The notes beneath the pieces were generated by a model. It made no database searches. It worked only from the letters and a program-made list of their open reading frames with translations, and was not told the DNA's origin. The translations under genes were made by a program, and so were the position numbers. From Haladaptatus litoreus (GTDB lineage: Archaea > Halobacteriota > Halobacteria > Halobacteriales > Haladaptataceae), in NCBI RefSeq assembly GCF_900156425.1, contig NZ_FTNO01000001.1, positions 1-64,000 on the forward strand: a DNA stretch of 64,000 bases, in the 5' to 3' direction. Shown piece by piece: positions 50,496 to 59,654 of this stretch (positions are counted from its first letter, which is position 1; each line of letters begins with the position of its first letter).

Positions 50496-52991
50496 ATGAG
50501 CAACAACGAGGCTGAGACGCTTCGTCTCTCGGTTCCGAGCATGGACTGTCCGTCCTGTGCCGGGAAAGTGACGAAAAGCGTCGAATCCCTCGATGGAATC
50601 GAGGAAACCGACGCACAGGTTGCCTCGGGCCGGTTAGTCGTCACATTCGACGCGAACCGAACCGATGCAGATGCTATCCGAACCGCCGTCGAGAGTGCGG
50701 GCTACGACGTGGACGACACGCGAACCGAGACGCTTTCTGTTCCCAGTATGGACTGTCCATCTTGCGCCGGAAAAGTCGAAAACGCGCTTTCCGACGTGGA
50801 CGGGGTGACGGAGTACGACACACAGCCCACGTCGGGGCGAGTCGTTATCACCACCTCCTCGGACGCGTCCCGCGACGACCTCGTACGGGCAGTGGAGAGT
50901 GCAGGCTACGAAGTGGAGGAGGTGACGACCGATGACAGTTCCGACGGTTCCGCGGTCGAATCCCCGCATACGGTGTGGAAGAGCACCCGCGCCATGAAAA
51001 CGTGGGCTGGCGGGCTTTTCCTCGTCTTCGGACTGTCGCTTGAATTCTTCTTCACCGCTTCGAATCCCGAACTGTTCTCCGCAGTTGGTCGGACGTTCAC
51101 CGCCGCGGATATCGGTTTCCTCGCTGCCACCGTAATCGGCGGACAGGAAATCGTTCGAAACGGCTACTACTCCGCGAAAAACGCCAGTCTCGACATCGAC
51201 CTGCTGATGTCCGTCGGAATCCTCGGCGCGCTCGGCGTCGGTCTCTACTTCGAAGCCGCGACGCTCGCGGTGCTGTTCAGTGTCGCCGAACTCCTCGAAC
51301 GGTTTTCGATGGACAGAGCGCGAAACTCCCTGCGCGAACTGATGGACTTGTCGCCCGACATGGCGACTGTTCGCCGAGACGGAAACGAGGAGACGATTCC
51401 GGTCGAAGACGTTCACGTCGGGGACACCGTGGTCGTCCGTCCCGGCGAGAAAATCCCGGTGGACGGCGACGTGCGCGAGGGAACGAGTTCCGTGAATCAG
51501 GCACCAATCACGGGCGAAAGCGTCCCTGTCGAGAAAGAAGCCGGTGACGAAGTGTTCGCCGGGACGGTAAACGAAGAGGGCTACCTCGAAGTCGAATCGA
51601 CCGCGGAAGCGGGCGATTCGACCATCTCGAACATTGTGGAGATGGTCGAGGATGCACAGGGCAACCAGACCGAACACGAGCAGTTCGTCGACCGATTTGC
51701 GCGTTACTACACCCCCGTCGTGGTGGTTGCGGCGATTCTCACCGCCGCGGTGCCGCCGCTCTTCCTCGGCGCACCATTTCAGGACTGGTTCACCCGCGGT
51801 CTGACGCTTCTCGTGGTGGCCTGTCCCTGCGCATTCGTCATCAGCACGCCCGTCAGCGTGGTGTCCGGACTCACCAGTTCGGCGCGAAACGGGGTTCTCG
51901 TCAAAGGTGGCGACCACCTCGAAGCGATGGGCGAACTCGATTCGGTCGCCTTCGACAAAACCGGTACGCTGACCAGGGGTGAACTGACCGTCACGGACGT
52001 TATCTCGCTCAACGGAAACAGCGCGGACGACGTGCTTCAGTGTGCCCACAGCATCGAACACCGGAGCGAACACCCAATCGCCGAAGCAATCATCGGCCAC
52101 GCGCACGAGCGAGGCGTCGGCGAGCGCGACGTCTCCGATTTTGAGAGTCTGACCGGAAAAGGCGTCCGGGCAGATTTGGACGGTGTCACTCACTACGCCG
52201 GAAAACCTGCACTGTTCGCCGAATTGGGCTTCGACCTCGAACACACGCATCTGACGACTGATGGAGGTAACGCGGTCGTCCAGCAGGGTGAGACGGTCGA
52301 ATCGGTCGAACCTGAGAGCATCTGCGACGGCCGCGAGGACTGCCTCGACTTGCTCGCAGAAGTCGTCCCACGGTTCGAGCAGGAGGGCAAAACCATCGTT
52401 TTCGTCGGAACCGAGGACGAACTGGAAGGCGTCATCGCCATCGCAGACGAAGTCCGTCCCGGCGCGAAAGAAACGGTCCACCGTCTCCACGACCTCGGCA
52501 TCTCGAACATCGTGATACTCACGGGCGACAACGAAGGCACCGCCCGCGCAATCGCGGAACAGGTCGGAGTGGACGAGTTCCGGGCCGAACTCATGCCGGA
52601 AGAGAAGGTGGCCGCCGTCGAGGAACTCACTGAGGGTGGCGTGGCGATGGTCGGCGACGGCATCAACGACGCGCCCGCGATGGCCGCCGCGACGGTCGGG
52701 GTCGCCATGGGCGCGGCGGGCACCGACACCGCCATCGAAACCGCCGACGTGGCTCTGATGGGCGACGACCTGTCGAAACTCCCGTACCTCCGTAAACTCG
52801 CCCGCAAGGCCAACGGCGTCATCCGGCAGAACATCTGGACGAGTCTCGCGGTGAAAGCCGTCCTCGCGGTGGGCGCACCGCTCGGACTGGTCAGCGTCGC
52901 CCAAGCCATCGTCATCGGCGACATGGGCATGAGCCTCGGCGTGACGAGCAACGCGATGCGGTTGGCCGGGGTCAAACCGGACGAGGAGTAA
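50496..52991 (+). CDS. P1B-type heavy-metal ATPase (zinc/cadmium exporter type)
   Basis: The 831-residue product starts with two heavy-metal-associated domains, each with MDCPSCAGK (Cys18/Cys21 and Cys87/Cys90). Membrane helices then surround 'ACPCAF' (Cys443-Pro-Cys445), the phosphorylation site DKTGT (Asp487), 'EHRSEHPIAEAI' and 'GDGINDAP' near 720. The last helix has 'IGDMGMSLGVTSNAMRL', that is D-x-G. CPC with D-x-G and a Lys in the preceding helix ('VKAVLA') is the Zn/Cd/Pb pattern (P1B-2), not the copper N/Y-x-M-S-S pattern. Followed by a CDF exporter on the same strand, so both would send metal out of the cell. Confidence 0.92.
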   Translation: MSNNEAETLRLSVPSMDCPSCAGKVTKSVESLDGIEETDAQVASGRLVVTFDANRTDADAIRTAVESAGYDVDDTRTETLSVPSMDCPSCAGKVENALSDVDGVTEYDTQPTSGRVVITTSSDASRDDLVRAVESAGYEVEEVTTDDSSDGSAVESPHTVWKSTRAMKTWAGGLFLVFGLSLEFFFTASNPELFSAVGRTFTAADIGFLAATVIGGQEIVRNGYYSAKNASLDIDLLMSVGILGALGVGLYFEAATLAVLFSVAELLERFSMDRARNSLRELMDLSPDMATVRRDGNEETIPVEDVHVGDTVVVRPGEKIPVDGDVREGTSSVNQAPITGESVPVEKEAGDEVFAGTVNEEGYLEVESTAEAGDSTISNIVEMVEDAQGNQTEHEQFVDRFARYYTPVVVVAAILTAAVPPLFLGAPFQDWFTRGLTLLVVACPCAFVISTPVSVVSGLTSSARNGVLVKGGDHLEAMGELDSVAFDKTGTLTRGELTVTDVISLNGNSADDVLQCAHSIEHRSEHPIAEAIIGHAHERGVGERDVSDFESLTGKGVRADLDGVTHYAGKPALFAELGFDLEHTHLTTDGGNAVVQQGETVESVEPESICDGREDCLDLLAEVVPRFEQEGKTIVFVGTEDELEGVIAIADEVRPGAKETVHRLHDLGISNIVILTGDNEGTARAIAEQVGVDEFRAELMPEEKVAAVEELTEGGVAMVGDGINDAPAMAAATVGVAMGAAGTDTAIETADVALMGDDLSKLPYLRKLARKANGVIRQNIWTSLAVKAVLAVGAPLGLVSVAQAIVIGDMGMSLGVTSNAMRLAGVKPDEE

Positions 52992-53047
52992 CTTCGAAGA
53001 GCCGACTTCCCAAAACGACTGATACCCTTCGGCCCGTACCTCGTTCG

Positions 53048-53974
53048 ATGGCGCACGACCATGCTGGCCACGACGACGCCGACGATTCCGGCGACACTAG
53101 TTTTCGCGCCTTGGCTATCGCACTGGTTATCAACACGATTTTCTTCGTCGTGGAACTTGTCGGCGCACTCTACTCGGGGTCGCTGACCCTGCTAGCAGAC
53201 GCGGTTCACATGCTCGCCGACAGCGCGAGCCTCGGCCTCGCGCTGTTCGCGGCGTGGATTTCCGCGCGTCCCGCCGACGCTCGCAGAACCTACGGCTACC
53301 AGCGCGCCGAAGTCCTCGGCGCGCTGGGAAACGGACTCCTCTTGTTGCTCGCGGTCGGTTACGTGCTGTTCGATTCGCTTCAGCGATTCGGCAATCCACA
53401 GCCAATCGATGCCGAACTCGTGGTCATCGTGGGCGTGCTCGGACTCTTGGCAAACCTCGCTGGCGCGTGGGTGCTGTCGGAACACCGCGGAATTTTGAAC
53501 GTCGAAGGCGCGTTTCTCCACCTCATCGCGGACGCGCTGGGAAGCGTCGCGGCGATTGCCGTCGGGATTGCGCTCGTCTTCACCGATTTGTACGTTCTCG
53601 ACCCGCTGTTCGCCGTCTTCGTCGCGCTGTTGGTGCTTTACTCCGCGAAAGACCTCTTTTCCGAGAGTCTGAACATCCTCTTGCAAGGAACCCCCGCCGG
53701 AATCGACGTGGACGAAGTTCGCGCGTATCTGACCGACCTGCCGGGCGTCGTGGAAGCCCACGATGTGCACGTCTGGTCGCTGAGTTCGACGCAGTACACG
53801 CTTTCGGCGCACGTCGTGGTCGAAGAGGAGGTTGACCCCGACGCCGTGCTTCGCCACTGTCAGCAGGAACTCGGTGAGCAGTTCGGCATCGACCACGCGA
53901 CGATTCAGGTCGAATCGGCGTCGTACACCCACACCCTCGACTTCGACTGTACTTTCCGGAGTCCCAAGGCTTGA
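53048..53974 (+). CDS. Cation diffusion facilitator (zinc-type exporter)
   Basis: The 308-residue product has six membrane helices and a cytoplasmic tail. It begins with a His/Asp-rich end (MAHDHAGHDDADD), then 'LLADAVHMLADSASLGLALFA' with the metal site H54-x3-D58 in helix 2. 'HLIADALGSVAAIAVGIALVF' gives the matching His/Asp site in helix 5. 'RTYGYQRAEVLGALGNGLLLL' is the family loop. The tail 'VHVWSLSSTQYTLSAHVVVEEE' is the CDF C-terminal domain. Uses proton antiport to lower cell zinc or related metals. 56 bases behind the P1B ATPase, so one export operon is likely. Confidence 0.9.
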   Translation: MAHDHAGHDDADDSGDTSFRALAIALVINTIFFVVELVGALYSGSLTLLADAVHMLADSASLGLALFAAWISARPADARRTYGYQRAEVLGALGNGLLLLLAVGYVLFDSLQRFGNPQPIDAELVVIVGVLGLLANLAGAWVLSEHRGILNVEGAFLHLIADALGSVAAIAVGIALVFTDLYVLDPLFAVFVALLVLYSAKDLFSESLNILLQGTPAGIDVDEVRAYLTDLPGVVEAHDVHVWSLSSTQYTLSAHVVVEEEVDPDAVLRHCQQELGEQFGIDHATIQVESASYTHTLDFDCTFRSPKA

Positions 53975-54000
53975 TACCATCGTGGCCCGTCTATAGGATA

Positions 54001-55071
54001 ATGACGCGGCGCGCCCTTCTGCTCGTCCTCTGTCTCGTCTTGTCCGGTTGTGCCAGCGTTCAGTTCGACCTGCCGACTGAGGTCGAACGGGGTGACACGA
54101 CTGACCCGACGTTCGGCGATTCGACGCGAAATCCGACGCAGGGGACGGGACAAACCGCTTCCGAGGGAGCCATCGCAGACCGGTCGAATCCGTGGGGTGA
54201 ATCGGTCGTGACGGTGGCGATTAACACGAGCGCGAACTCAGACCGTGAGTACCGCGAGGAAGTGCAGCAGGCGCTCGACTACTGGGAGGCAAACAGCGAA
54301 CAGTACGCGGGCTACGCGATTCAGTACGAACTCGTTCCGGATGCGGAGAGTCCCGACCTCATCGTTAACTTCGTGGAGAACGTCGAAAGCTGTCCGCGAG
54401 TCGAGCACGCCGCGGGGTGTGCACCCTACATCACGAACGCAAACCAGATTTCTCGCCCCATGCACATCGACGTGGACGATTCGTTTTCCAGCGATTCGAC
54501 GGTTCACATTATCAAACACGAACTCGGTCACACCCTCGGCCTGAATCACAGCTCCGCCCCGCAGTCGGTGATGTCCTCACAGTCGTCGCTGGCTTCCCGA
54601 CCCATGACCGACGCGACCGACCGAGACCTGCCGTGGGCCGACGCCGACCTGACGGTGTACATCGGTCAAACGAGCGAGCAAAACGAGCGGGAGGCGGTTC
54701 GAGAACAGGTAGAACACGCACTCGACTACTACGCTGACGGAGCAGAAGATACCGTTCCCTCGAACGTCTCGTTTACGTTCACTGATAATCGAGCGAACGC
54801 GGACATCGTCGTGGAGTTCCCAGACGAACTGCCGTGCAATCCGAGTTCGAGCGGTTCCTGCGGCGGTATCCGCGGTACCGACCCCGACCAAGACGGTGCG
54901 TTGGAGGAGTACGAGAGGCTGACCATCTCGATTTCGGGCGTCGATACCGATGCGGTCGGCTGGTACGTCGGCTACTGGTTGGGCTACGGATTCGGCCTCG
55001 ACGAGTCGGAACTGGCTCCGCCGTTCCAAGACGCGTCAGTACGAGAACGACAAAGCGACTGGTGGGAGTGA
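54001..55071 (+). CDS. Secreted lipoprotein metalloprotease (matrixin-like) with a second degenerate domain
   Basis: The 356-residue product has a lipoprotein start ('LVLSGC', Cys17). A first protease domain (about 66-195) carries HELGHTLGLNH (His173, Glu174, His177, His183) and a Met-turn 'SVM' (Met191). The second region (about 213-345) repeats the same order: beta strand, 'HALDYY', 'ADIVVEFPDELPC', then 'VGYWLGYGFGLDE' at 323-335. There the three His and the Glu are replaced by Tyr325, Trp326, Tyr329 and Glu335. Both halves have a Cys pair (131/140, 279/287). It looks like an internal duplication with a dead second copy. Just after the metal-export genes, start 26 bases from the CDF stop. 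Confidence 0.82.
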   Translation: MTRRALLLVLCLVLSGCASVQFDLPTEVERGDTTDPTFGDSTRNPTQGTGQTASEGAIADRSNPWGESVVTVAINTSANSDREYREEVQQALDYWEANSEQYAGYAIQYELVPDAESPDLIVNFVENVESCPRVEHAAGCAPYITNANQISRPMHIDVDDSFSSDSTVHIIKHELGHTLGLNHSSAPQSVMSSQSSLASRPMTDATDRDLPWADADLTVYIGQTSEQNEREAVREQVEHALDYYADGAEDTVPSNVSFTFTDNRANADIVVEFPDELPCNPSSSGSCGGIRGTDPDQDGALEEYERLTISISGVDTDAVGWYVGYWLGYGFGLDESELAPPFQDASVRERQSDWWE

Positions 55072-55107
55072 ATGAGTGGTGAAAGCGACTGATGGGAGTC
55101 GCCTCGG

Positions 55108-56205
55108 TTATTCCTCGAAGCCGTCTTCCCACCTGAACGCGCCGTTTCGCTGAACGACTTCGCCGTCAACTTCCATCCGCGACTCGTCGCTCATGTCGGT
55201 TATCATGTCGATGTGCACCGCGCTGTCGTTGCCGGTTTCGCCCTCGGGAAGGCAGGCGTCGTAGGCGCGTCCGACTGCGAGGTGAATCGTGTCGCCCATC
55301 TTCTCGTCGAACAGGATGCTGTCGGTAAAGCGGTCAATGCCGCGGTTCATGCCGATGCCGAGTTCGCCGAGTTTGCGCGCGCCCTCGTCCGTGTCGAGGA
55401 TGTCGGCCAGCACGTCCTCCCCGGTTTCGGCGCTGAAATCCACCACGTCGCCGTCTTCGAACGTGAGATGCACGTTTCGGATTCGCTTGCCGCGGTGAGT
55501 CATCGGCACGTCGAAGAACACCTCGCCCTCGGTGGCGTGCGGCGCGGTGAACACTTCGCCGCTCGGCAGGTTGTGCGAGTCGTAGGCCACCGTCGCGCAA
55601 CTGTTGACCGCGGTTCGCTCCTCCACCGACATCGTGAGGTCGGTGTCCTCCTTGACGATTCTGACCTCGGTTCCCTCGTCCAGAATCGTCTTCATCTTCG
55701 CCATCTCCTCGGCGAGTGACTCCCAGTCCTGAAGCACGGCGTCGTAGACGAACTCCTGATACTCTTCGTAGGCCATCCCCGCCTGCTGTGCGTGGGCGCG
55801 GGTCGGATGAATCGTCGAAACCCAGTCGGTTCCGAGGCGAGTTTCGCGGATACCCATCCGCGCCTTGTTGTACGCTTGTTCCGTTTCGCCCGGCACGTCG
55901 GCTTTCGCCGTCGTGTTCGTGCTCCCGCCGAGCCTTAGCACCACGTCGGCGTTTTCGTACATCGCCAGTTCGTGTTTCGGATTTTCATCGAAATCGCCGT
56001 CGTGCCCCTGAAGGAACGACCGTTCGACTTCGTCGGAGTGGTACACCGTGAGCGGGTTCGCTCGGCGTTCGCCCAGTTTCTCGCCGACTGCCACGGCGAG
56101 TTCGTGCGCCCCGTCGTCAACCAGTACGACGACGTTGTCGCCTGCCTCGACCCGCGCACTCCAATCTACCAGCACTTCGGCGTGTTCGTGGATTCGCTCG
56201 TCCAT
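55108..56205 (-). CDS. M29 family aminopeptidase
   Basis: The product is 365 residues from the ATG at 56205 (MDERIHEHAEVLVDWSARVEAGD). The family form is clear: 'AHELAVAVGEKLGERRANPLTV', 'GRRGGSTN'-like 'LRLGGSTNTTAKADV', 'SSHNLPSGEVFTAPH' (metal Glu), 'EGEVFFDVPMTHRGKRI', 'RKLGELGIGMNRGIDRFT' and 'DSAVHIDMITDMS' (late metal ligands). A metal-dependent (Zn or Co) peptide-end enzyme working in the cytoplasm. It converges with the protease gene. Could support use of peptides brought in by the importer at 33-40 kb. Confidence 0.87.
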   Translation of the reverse strand: MDERIHEHAEVLVDWSARVEAGDNVVVLVDDGAHELAVAVGEKLGERRANPLTVYHSDEVERSFLQGHDGDFDENPKHELAMYENADVVLRLGGSTNTTAKADVPGETEQAYNKARMGIRETRLGTDWVSTIHPTRAHAQQAGMAYEEYQEFVYDAVLQDWESLAEEMAKMKTILDEGTEVRIVKEDTDLTMSVEERTAVNSCATVAYDSHNLPSGEVFTAPHATEGEVFFDVPMTHRGKRIRNVHLTFEDGDVVDFSAETGEDVLADILDTDEGARKLGELGIGMNRGIDRFTDSILFDEKMGDTIHLAVGRAYDACLPEGETGNDSAVHIDMITDMSDESRMEVDGEVVQRNGAFRWEDGFEE

Positions 56206-56273
56206 ACTCGCAAATCGAAGAGCGGGAGAAAAGTTCTCGTGGTTTCTGGTCGTGACGATTCGCCCGCCACTAT

Positions 56274-56711
56274 TCACAGTCGCGGCGATTGCTCTTCGAT
56301 AACGTCTGCGACTTCGTCCAACTCGTCTGCCACCGCGACCAACACGTCATCGAGCGTCACGAGGCCGGTCAGCCGTCCACTTTCGACGACCGGAAGACGC
56401 CGGATTCCGGCGTCTTCCATCTGTTCGACTGCATCGTGAACGCTCGCATCCGACTCGATGGTTATCAGGTCGCGGGTCATGATGTCGCCGACCGTTCGGT
56501 TCGACGCATCCCTATCGTCCGCAAGCGAGAGCGCGATTTTTCGGTTGGTGACGATTCCGACCGGTTCGTCGTTCTCCACGATTGGAGCACAGCCGACGCT
56601 TTCGTCGCCCACCATTTGTGCAATCTCCGCGAGCGTGGCATCTTCGGTGGCGGTAACTACATCGGTCGCCGCAATGTCTCTGACTGTCACGGAATCCCCC
56701 GAAACGAGCAC
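56274..56711 (-). CDS. Two-CBS-domain protein
   Basis: The 145-residue product is almost all two CBS repeats: 'VTVRDIAATDVVTATEDATLAEIAQMVGDESVGCAPIVENDEPVGIVTNRKIA' and 'TVGDIMTRDLITIESDASVHDAVEQMEDAGIRRLPVVESGRLTGLVTLDDVLVAVA'. CBS pairs bind adenosine nucleotides and often regulate partners. Starts 69 bases upstream of M29 on the same strand and downstream of the zinc importer, so it may sense energy for these genes. Confidence 0.88.
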   Translation of the reverse strand: MLVSGDSVTVRDIAATDVVTATEDATLAEIAQMVGDESVGCAPIVENDEPVGIVTNRKIALSLADDRDASNRTVGDIMTRDLITIESDASVHDAVEQMEDAGIRRLPVVESGRLTGLVTLDDVLVAVADELDEVADVIEEQSPRL

Positions 56712-56756
56712 AACGAAAAGTTATCTAAAGACGACAGCCACCGAGAATTTTCTTCC

Positions 56757-57578
56757 TCAGCGAGCAACGACAGCGACCAGCGTGAACACACCAATTGCGA
56801 CTAGCACGATGGCTCCTCCCGCGGCGAGTCCGTAGGCGTAGGAGAGCGTGATGCCGACGATGACGGCAATTTCGCCGATGAGCACGCCGATGACGAGCGA
56901 CTGCCGGAAACTGCGCGCGACGTGTGATGCGGCGGCGACGGGAACCACGAGCATCGCGGCGACGAGGATGACGCCCATGATTTGCATGGCTGCGACGACG
57001 ACCAACGCGGTCAGCACGACCAGTAGGCGGTTGTACCGTCGCACCGGGATTCCCGAAACGCGTGCCGCCGTCTCGTCGAACGTGACGGCGAACAGTTGCC
57101 GTCGCGTAACGCCGACGACGCCGATGACGAGCGCCGAGAGTGCGACCATCACGGTGACATTTTCGGACGTGACCGTCGCCAAACTGCCGAACAGATATTG
57201 GTCGATTCCGACCGAGATACCGCCGTCCGAGAGGCTGATGAGAACGCTCCCAAGGGCAAACCCACCCGACAAGACGATTGCCATCGACACGTCGCCGTAG
57301 GCATCGGTGTGCTCCGCGAGCGCCTGTATCGCCAGCGCCGCGAGTACGGACACCACGAGCGCGGTGAGATACGGCGAGACGACGACATCGAGACTGCCGA
57401 GGAACAGTCCGACTGCGACCCCCGCGAAGGCGGAATGGGCCAGCGTATCCCCGATGAGTGCCATCCCGCGGTGGACGAGAAACGACCCGACGAGGGGTGC
57501 GACGAGGCCCACGCAGAGTCCCGCAATGAGCGCGAGGCGCATGAACCGATAGCTCAGCATCTCCGCAATATCAATCAT
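56757..57578 (-). CDS. Metal ABC transporter permease (ZnuB type)
   Basis: The 273-residue product has eight or nine helices and the ZnuB/TroC form: 'GSFLVHRGMALIGDTLAHSAFAGVAVGL' near the start (a conserved Gly-Asp-x-x-x-His loop), 'SDGGISVGIDQYLFGSLATV' and 'VLTALVVVAAMQIMGVILVAAMLVVPVAAA'. Channel for divalent zinc or manganese. Overlaps the ATPase by eight bases, so the two are co-translated. Confidence 0.9.
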   Translation of the reverse strand: MIDIAEMLSYRFMRLALIAGLCVGLVAPLVGSFLVHRGMALIGDTLAHSAFAGVAVGLFLGSLDVVVSPYLTALVVSVLAALAIQALAEHTDAYGDVSMAIVLSGGFALGSVLISLSDGGISVGIDQYLFGSLATVTSENVTVMVALSALVIGVVGVTRRQLFAVTFDETAARVSGIPVRRYNRLLVVLTALVVVAAMQIMGVILVAAMLVVPVAAASHVARSFRQSLVIGVLIGEIAVIVGITLSYAYGLAAGGAIVLVAIGVFTLVAVVAR

Positions 57579-58308
57579 GGTCGTGGTGGAGTTGTCGTTG
57601 GTTCGCCCCGTAGGCCTCGGCCAGCACCTCGCTGGCCTCGAACTCGTCGGTGTCGCCGTGGAAGTACAATTTTCGATTCAGGCAGGCGATTCTGTCCGCG
57701 TGTTCCGTGACGACGCCGATGTCGTGTTCCACGAGAATGACGGCCAACCCGTCCTCGTTCAGGTCGTGCAGGAGGGTGTAAAACTCCTCTCGGGATTCGG
57801 CATCGACGCCGACCGTCGGTTCGTCCAGTACGAGCACGTCCGCGTCGGCGGCCAGCGCGCGGGCGATGAACGCTCGTTGCTGTTGCCCGCCCGAAAGGCG
57901 GGCAACTCTGCGCTCCGCCAGATTCGAGATTCCGACGGTTTCCATCGCGTATTCGACCGCTTCGCGGTGTTCTTCTCCGGCGAATCCGAACCCGAGGAGG
58001 GAACTCCGCCCCGCTCTGACGACTTCCTCGACCGTCACGGGCATTCCGGAAACTGCGGTTACGTTCTGTGCGACGTAGCCGACGCGTCCGCCTTTTCTCC
58101 CTTTTCGGGGCGGTTCGCCGAATAGGCGAACCGTCCCCTCGTCCGGCGTCTGCAAGCCGAGCACGAGTTTGAGGAGGGTGCTCTTTCCCGACCCGTTCGG
58201 CCCGACGAGGCCGAGAAATTCGCCGTTCTCGACAGTCATCGACACGTCAGAAAGTACCGGTCTGTCACCGTAGCCGAACGTCGCGTTTTCGATTTCGGCG
58301 ACCGTCAT
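57571..58308 (-). CDS. Metal ABC transporter ATPase (ZnuC type)
   Basis: The product is 245 residues from the ATG at 58308. Walker A 'GPNGSGKS' at 36-43, Q-loop 'VGYVAQNVTAVSG', signature 'LSGGQQQRAFIARALA', Walker B 'VLVLDEPTVGVD', and H-loop 'VEHDIG'. Same order as zinc/manganese importers. The upstream frame is longer, but the overlap with the binding-protein stop (four bases, ATGA) fixes this start. Acts with the permease and the His-rich binding protein. Confidence 0.92.
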   Translation of the reverse strand: MTVAEIENATFGYGDRPVLSDVSMTVENGEFLGLVGPNGSGKSTLLKLVLGLQTPDEGTVRLFGEPPRKGRKGGRVGYVAQNVTAVSGMPVTVEEVVRAGRSSLLGFGFAGEEHREAVEYAMETVGISNLAERRVARLSGGQQQRAFIARALAADADVLVLDEPTVGVDAESREEFYTLLHDLNEDGLAVILVEHDIGVVTEHADRIACLNRKLYFHGDTDEFEASEVLAEAYGANQRQLHHDHD

Positions 58309-59441
58309 TTCACTCCGAGTGCCGTTTTCAACGAGGGGAGATTCACTTGTTCCATGATTTCGATATACCCCCAATCCTTTTCACTCCACTCTTCCGTGAC
58401 GCTCGGAATCGGCGTAATCGGCAGATGGTCTTTTGCATCGGTTTCCGAAACCAGTTGTTTTGCGGCTCTGTCGGATTCGAACACCGGCGCGAGAACGTGC
58501 GTGATGTCGTGTTCCTCGATGGTGTTCTGCGCGCGCTGTACGTCCTTCGGACTCGGTGACGAATCCGGTGCGAGTCCCGTCAGGGCGTGAATCTCGAATC
58601 CGTATCGTTCGCCGAGATACTGGAAGGCGTTGTGTCCAGCGACCAGCACCGCGTTTCGCTCCGTGGATTCCAGTTCGGATTCGAACGTCGAATCGAGTTC
58701 GTCCAACTGGTTTCGGAAGTCCTCTGCGTTTCCGGTGAGCGCCTCGCCGGAAACGGCGTCCATCTCGGAAAGGCCACTTTCGATAGTGGAAACCGCTTGT
58801 TTCGCGCGCTGCGGGTCGAGCCAGAAGTGCGGGTCGCTCGCCCCGTGGTCGTGACCGTTTTCGCTCTCGTCGTGGTGTTCGCCCTCTTCGTGGTTAGTAT
58901 CGTTTTCATTCCCGTGATTTTCCCCCTCGTGGTTGTCTCCGTCGTTATGTTCGCCTTCCTCGTGCCCGTGGTCTGTTTCGTTTCCGTGATTTTCCTCCTC
59001 GTGCTCGCCGTCGTGGTTATCTCCTTCGTGACCGTGCTCGTCGCTGTGACCCGGCGCGGACAGGAGAGAAATCCCGTGTCTCGCCTCGACAATCGTGATT
59101 TCCGGGCGGTCTTGTTCGACATTTTTCACCATTCTGTCGGCCCACGGCTGAAATCCTTCGCCCATGTAAACGACAGCATCGGATTGCATCGCATCCCGCT
59201 GAACTTGCGCGGACGGTTCCCAACCGTGGCCGTGCTGGCCGATTGGTACCAAACTTTCGGCGTTCGCAGCGTCCCCTACGACATTCCGCGCGAAGTCGGT
59301 TAGGACGAAAAACGATGTTTGCACCGTGGTCGAACCGTCCGACCCGTCGCCGGAAGACGACCCGAGACAACCGGCAATCGTTCCGCTTGCGAACAGCGCA
59401 GTTCCCATCTTGAGTGTGCGTCTTCGAGTGATGTTCGTCAT
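58305..59441 (-). CDS. Metal ABC transporter binding lipoprotein with a long His-rich loop (ZnuA-like)
   Basis: The 378-residue product has a Tat-type lipoprotein signal (Arg6-Arg8, lipobox 'IAGC' with Cys25). The fold is the metal-binding cluster A-I type: 'VVGDAANAESLVPIGQHGHGWEPSAQVQRDAMQSDAVVYMGEGFQPW' and 'PHFWLDPQRAKQA', with further conserved His. Between them at about 132-205 lies an extended loop rich in His, Glu, Asp and Gly (over 20 His). This is the ZnuA zinc-loading signature. It catches zinc outside the cell and passes it to ZnuB. First gene of the operon, start overlapped by an inverted repeat. Confidence 0.92.
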   Translation of the reverse strand: MTNITRRRTLKMGTALFASGTIAGCLGSSSGDGSDGSTTVQTSFFVLTDFARNVVGDAANAESLVPIGQHGHGWEPSAQVQRDAMQSDAVVYMGEGFQPWADRMVKNVEQDRPEITIVEARHGISLLSAPGHSDEHGHEGDNHDGEHEEENHGNETDHGHEEGEHNDGDNHEGENHGNENDTNHEEGEHHDESENGHDHGASDPHFWLDPQRAKQAVSTIESGLSEMDAVSGEALTGNAEDFRNQLDELDSTFESELESTERNAVLVAGHNAFQYLGERYGFEIHALTGLAPDSSPSPKDVQRAQNTIEEHDITHVLAPVFESDRAAKQLVSETDAKDHLPITPIPSVTEEWSEKDWGYIEIMEQVNLPSLKTALGVK

Positions 59442-59445
59442 TAGT

Positions 59446-59463
59446 ATATTAACAATTTAATAT
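59446..59463. promoter_or_regulatory. Inverted repeat at the zinc-importer start (operator candidate)
   Basis: ATATTAA (59446-59452), spacer CAAT, TTAATAT (59457-59463), perfect 7-bp arms, five bases upstream of the start codon of the binding-protein gene. In a leaderless haloarchaeal promoter this is between TATA and start, a good place for a metal-responsive repressor. AT-rich sequence upstream ('GGTTATTAAC' on the minus strand) may be the TATA region. Confidence 0.5.
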
Positions 59464-59654
59464 CCATAGTTAATAACCCCTGCTATTGTATTATCGGATG
59501 TTGTTAATCAGTACCGTCAACCCGCTAATCCCGTCAGCTGACGGGATTAAGGTTGCAGTGTTTCTGGATTGGTCGTGGCGCGCACTGTTGCTAACTGGTT
59601 TACACCCTTCCGGCGAATTTCGTTCGAAAAGACAGCGATATTCGACCTTACAGC

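Noticed and set aside
50634..52904. A 756-residue minus-strand frame
   Set aside because: It is antisense to the metal ATPase; long stop-free antisense frames are common in GC-rich haloarchaeal genes.
58587..59303. A plus-strand frame of 238 residues with long hydrophobic Val/Phe runs
   Set aside because: It is the complement of the His/Glu/Asp-rich loop of the zinc-binding protein, which reads as Val/Phe-rich sequence on the other strand.
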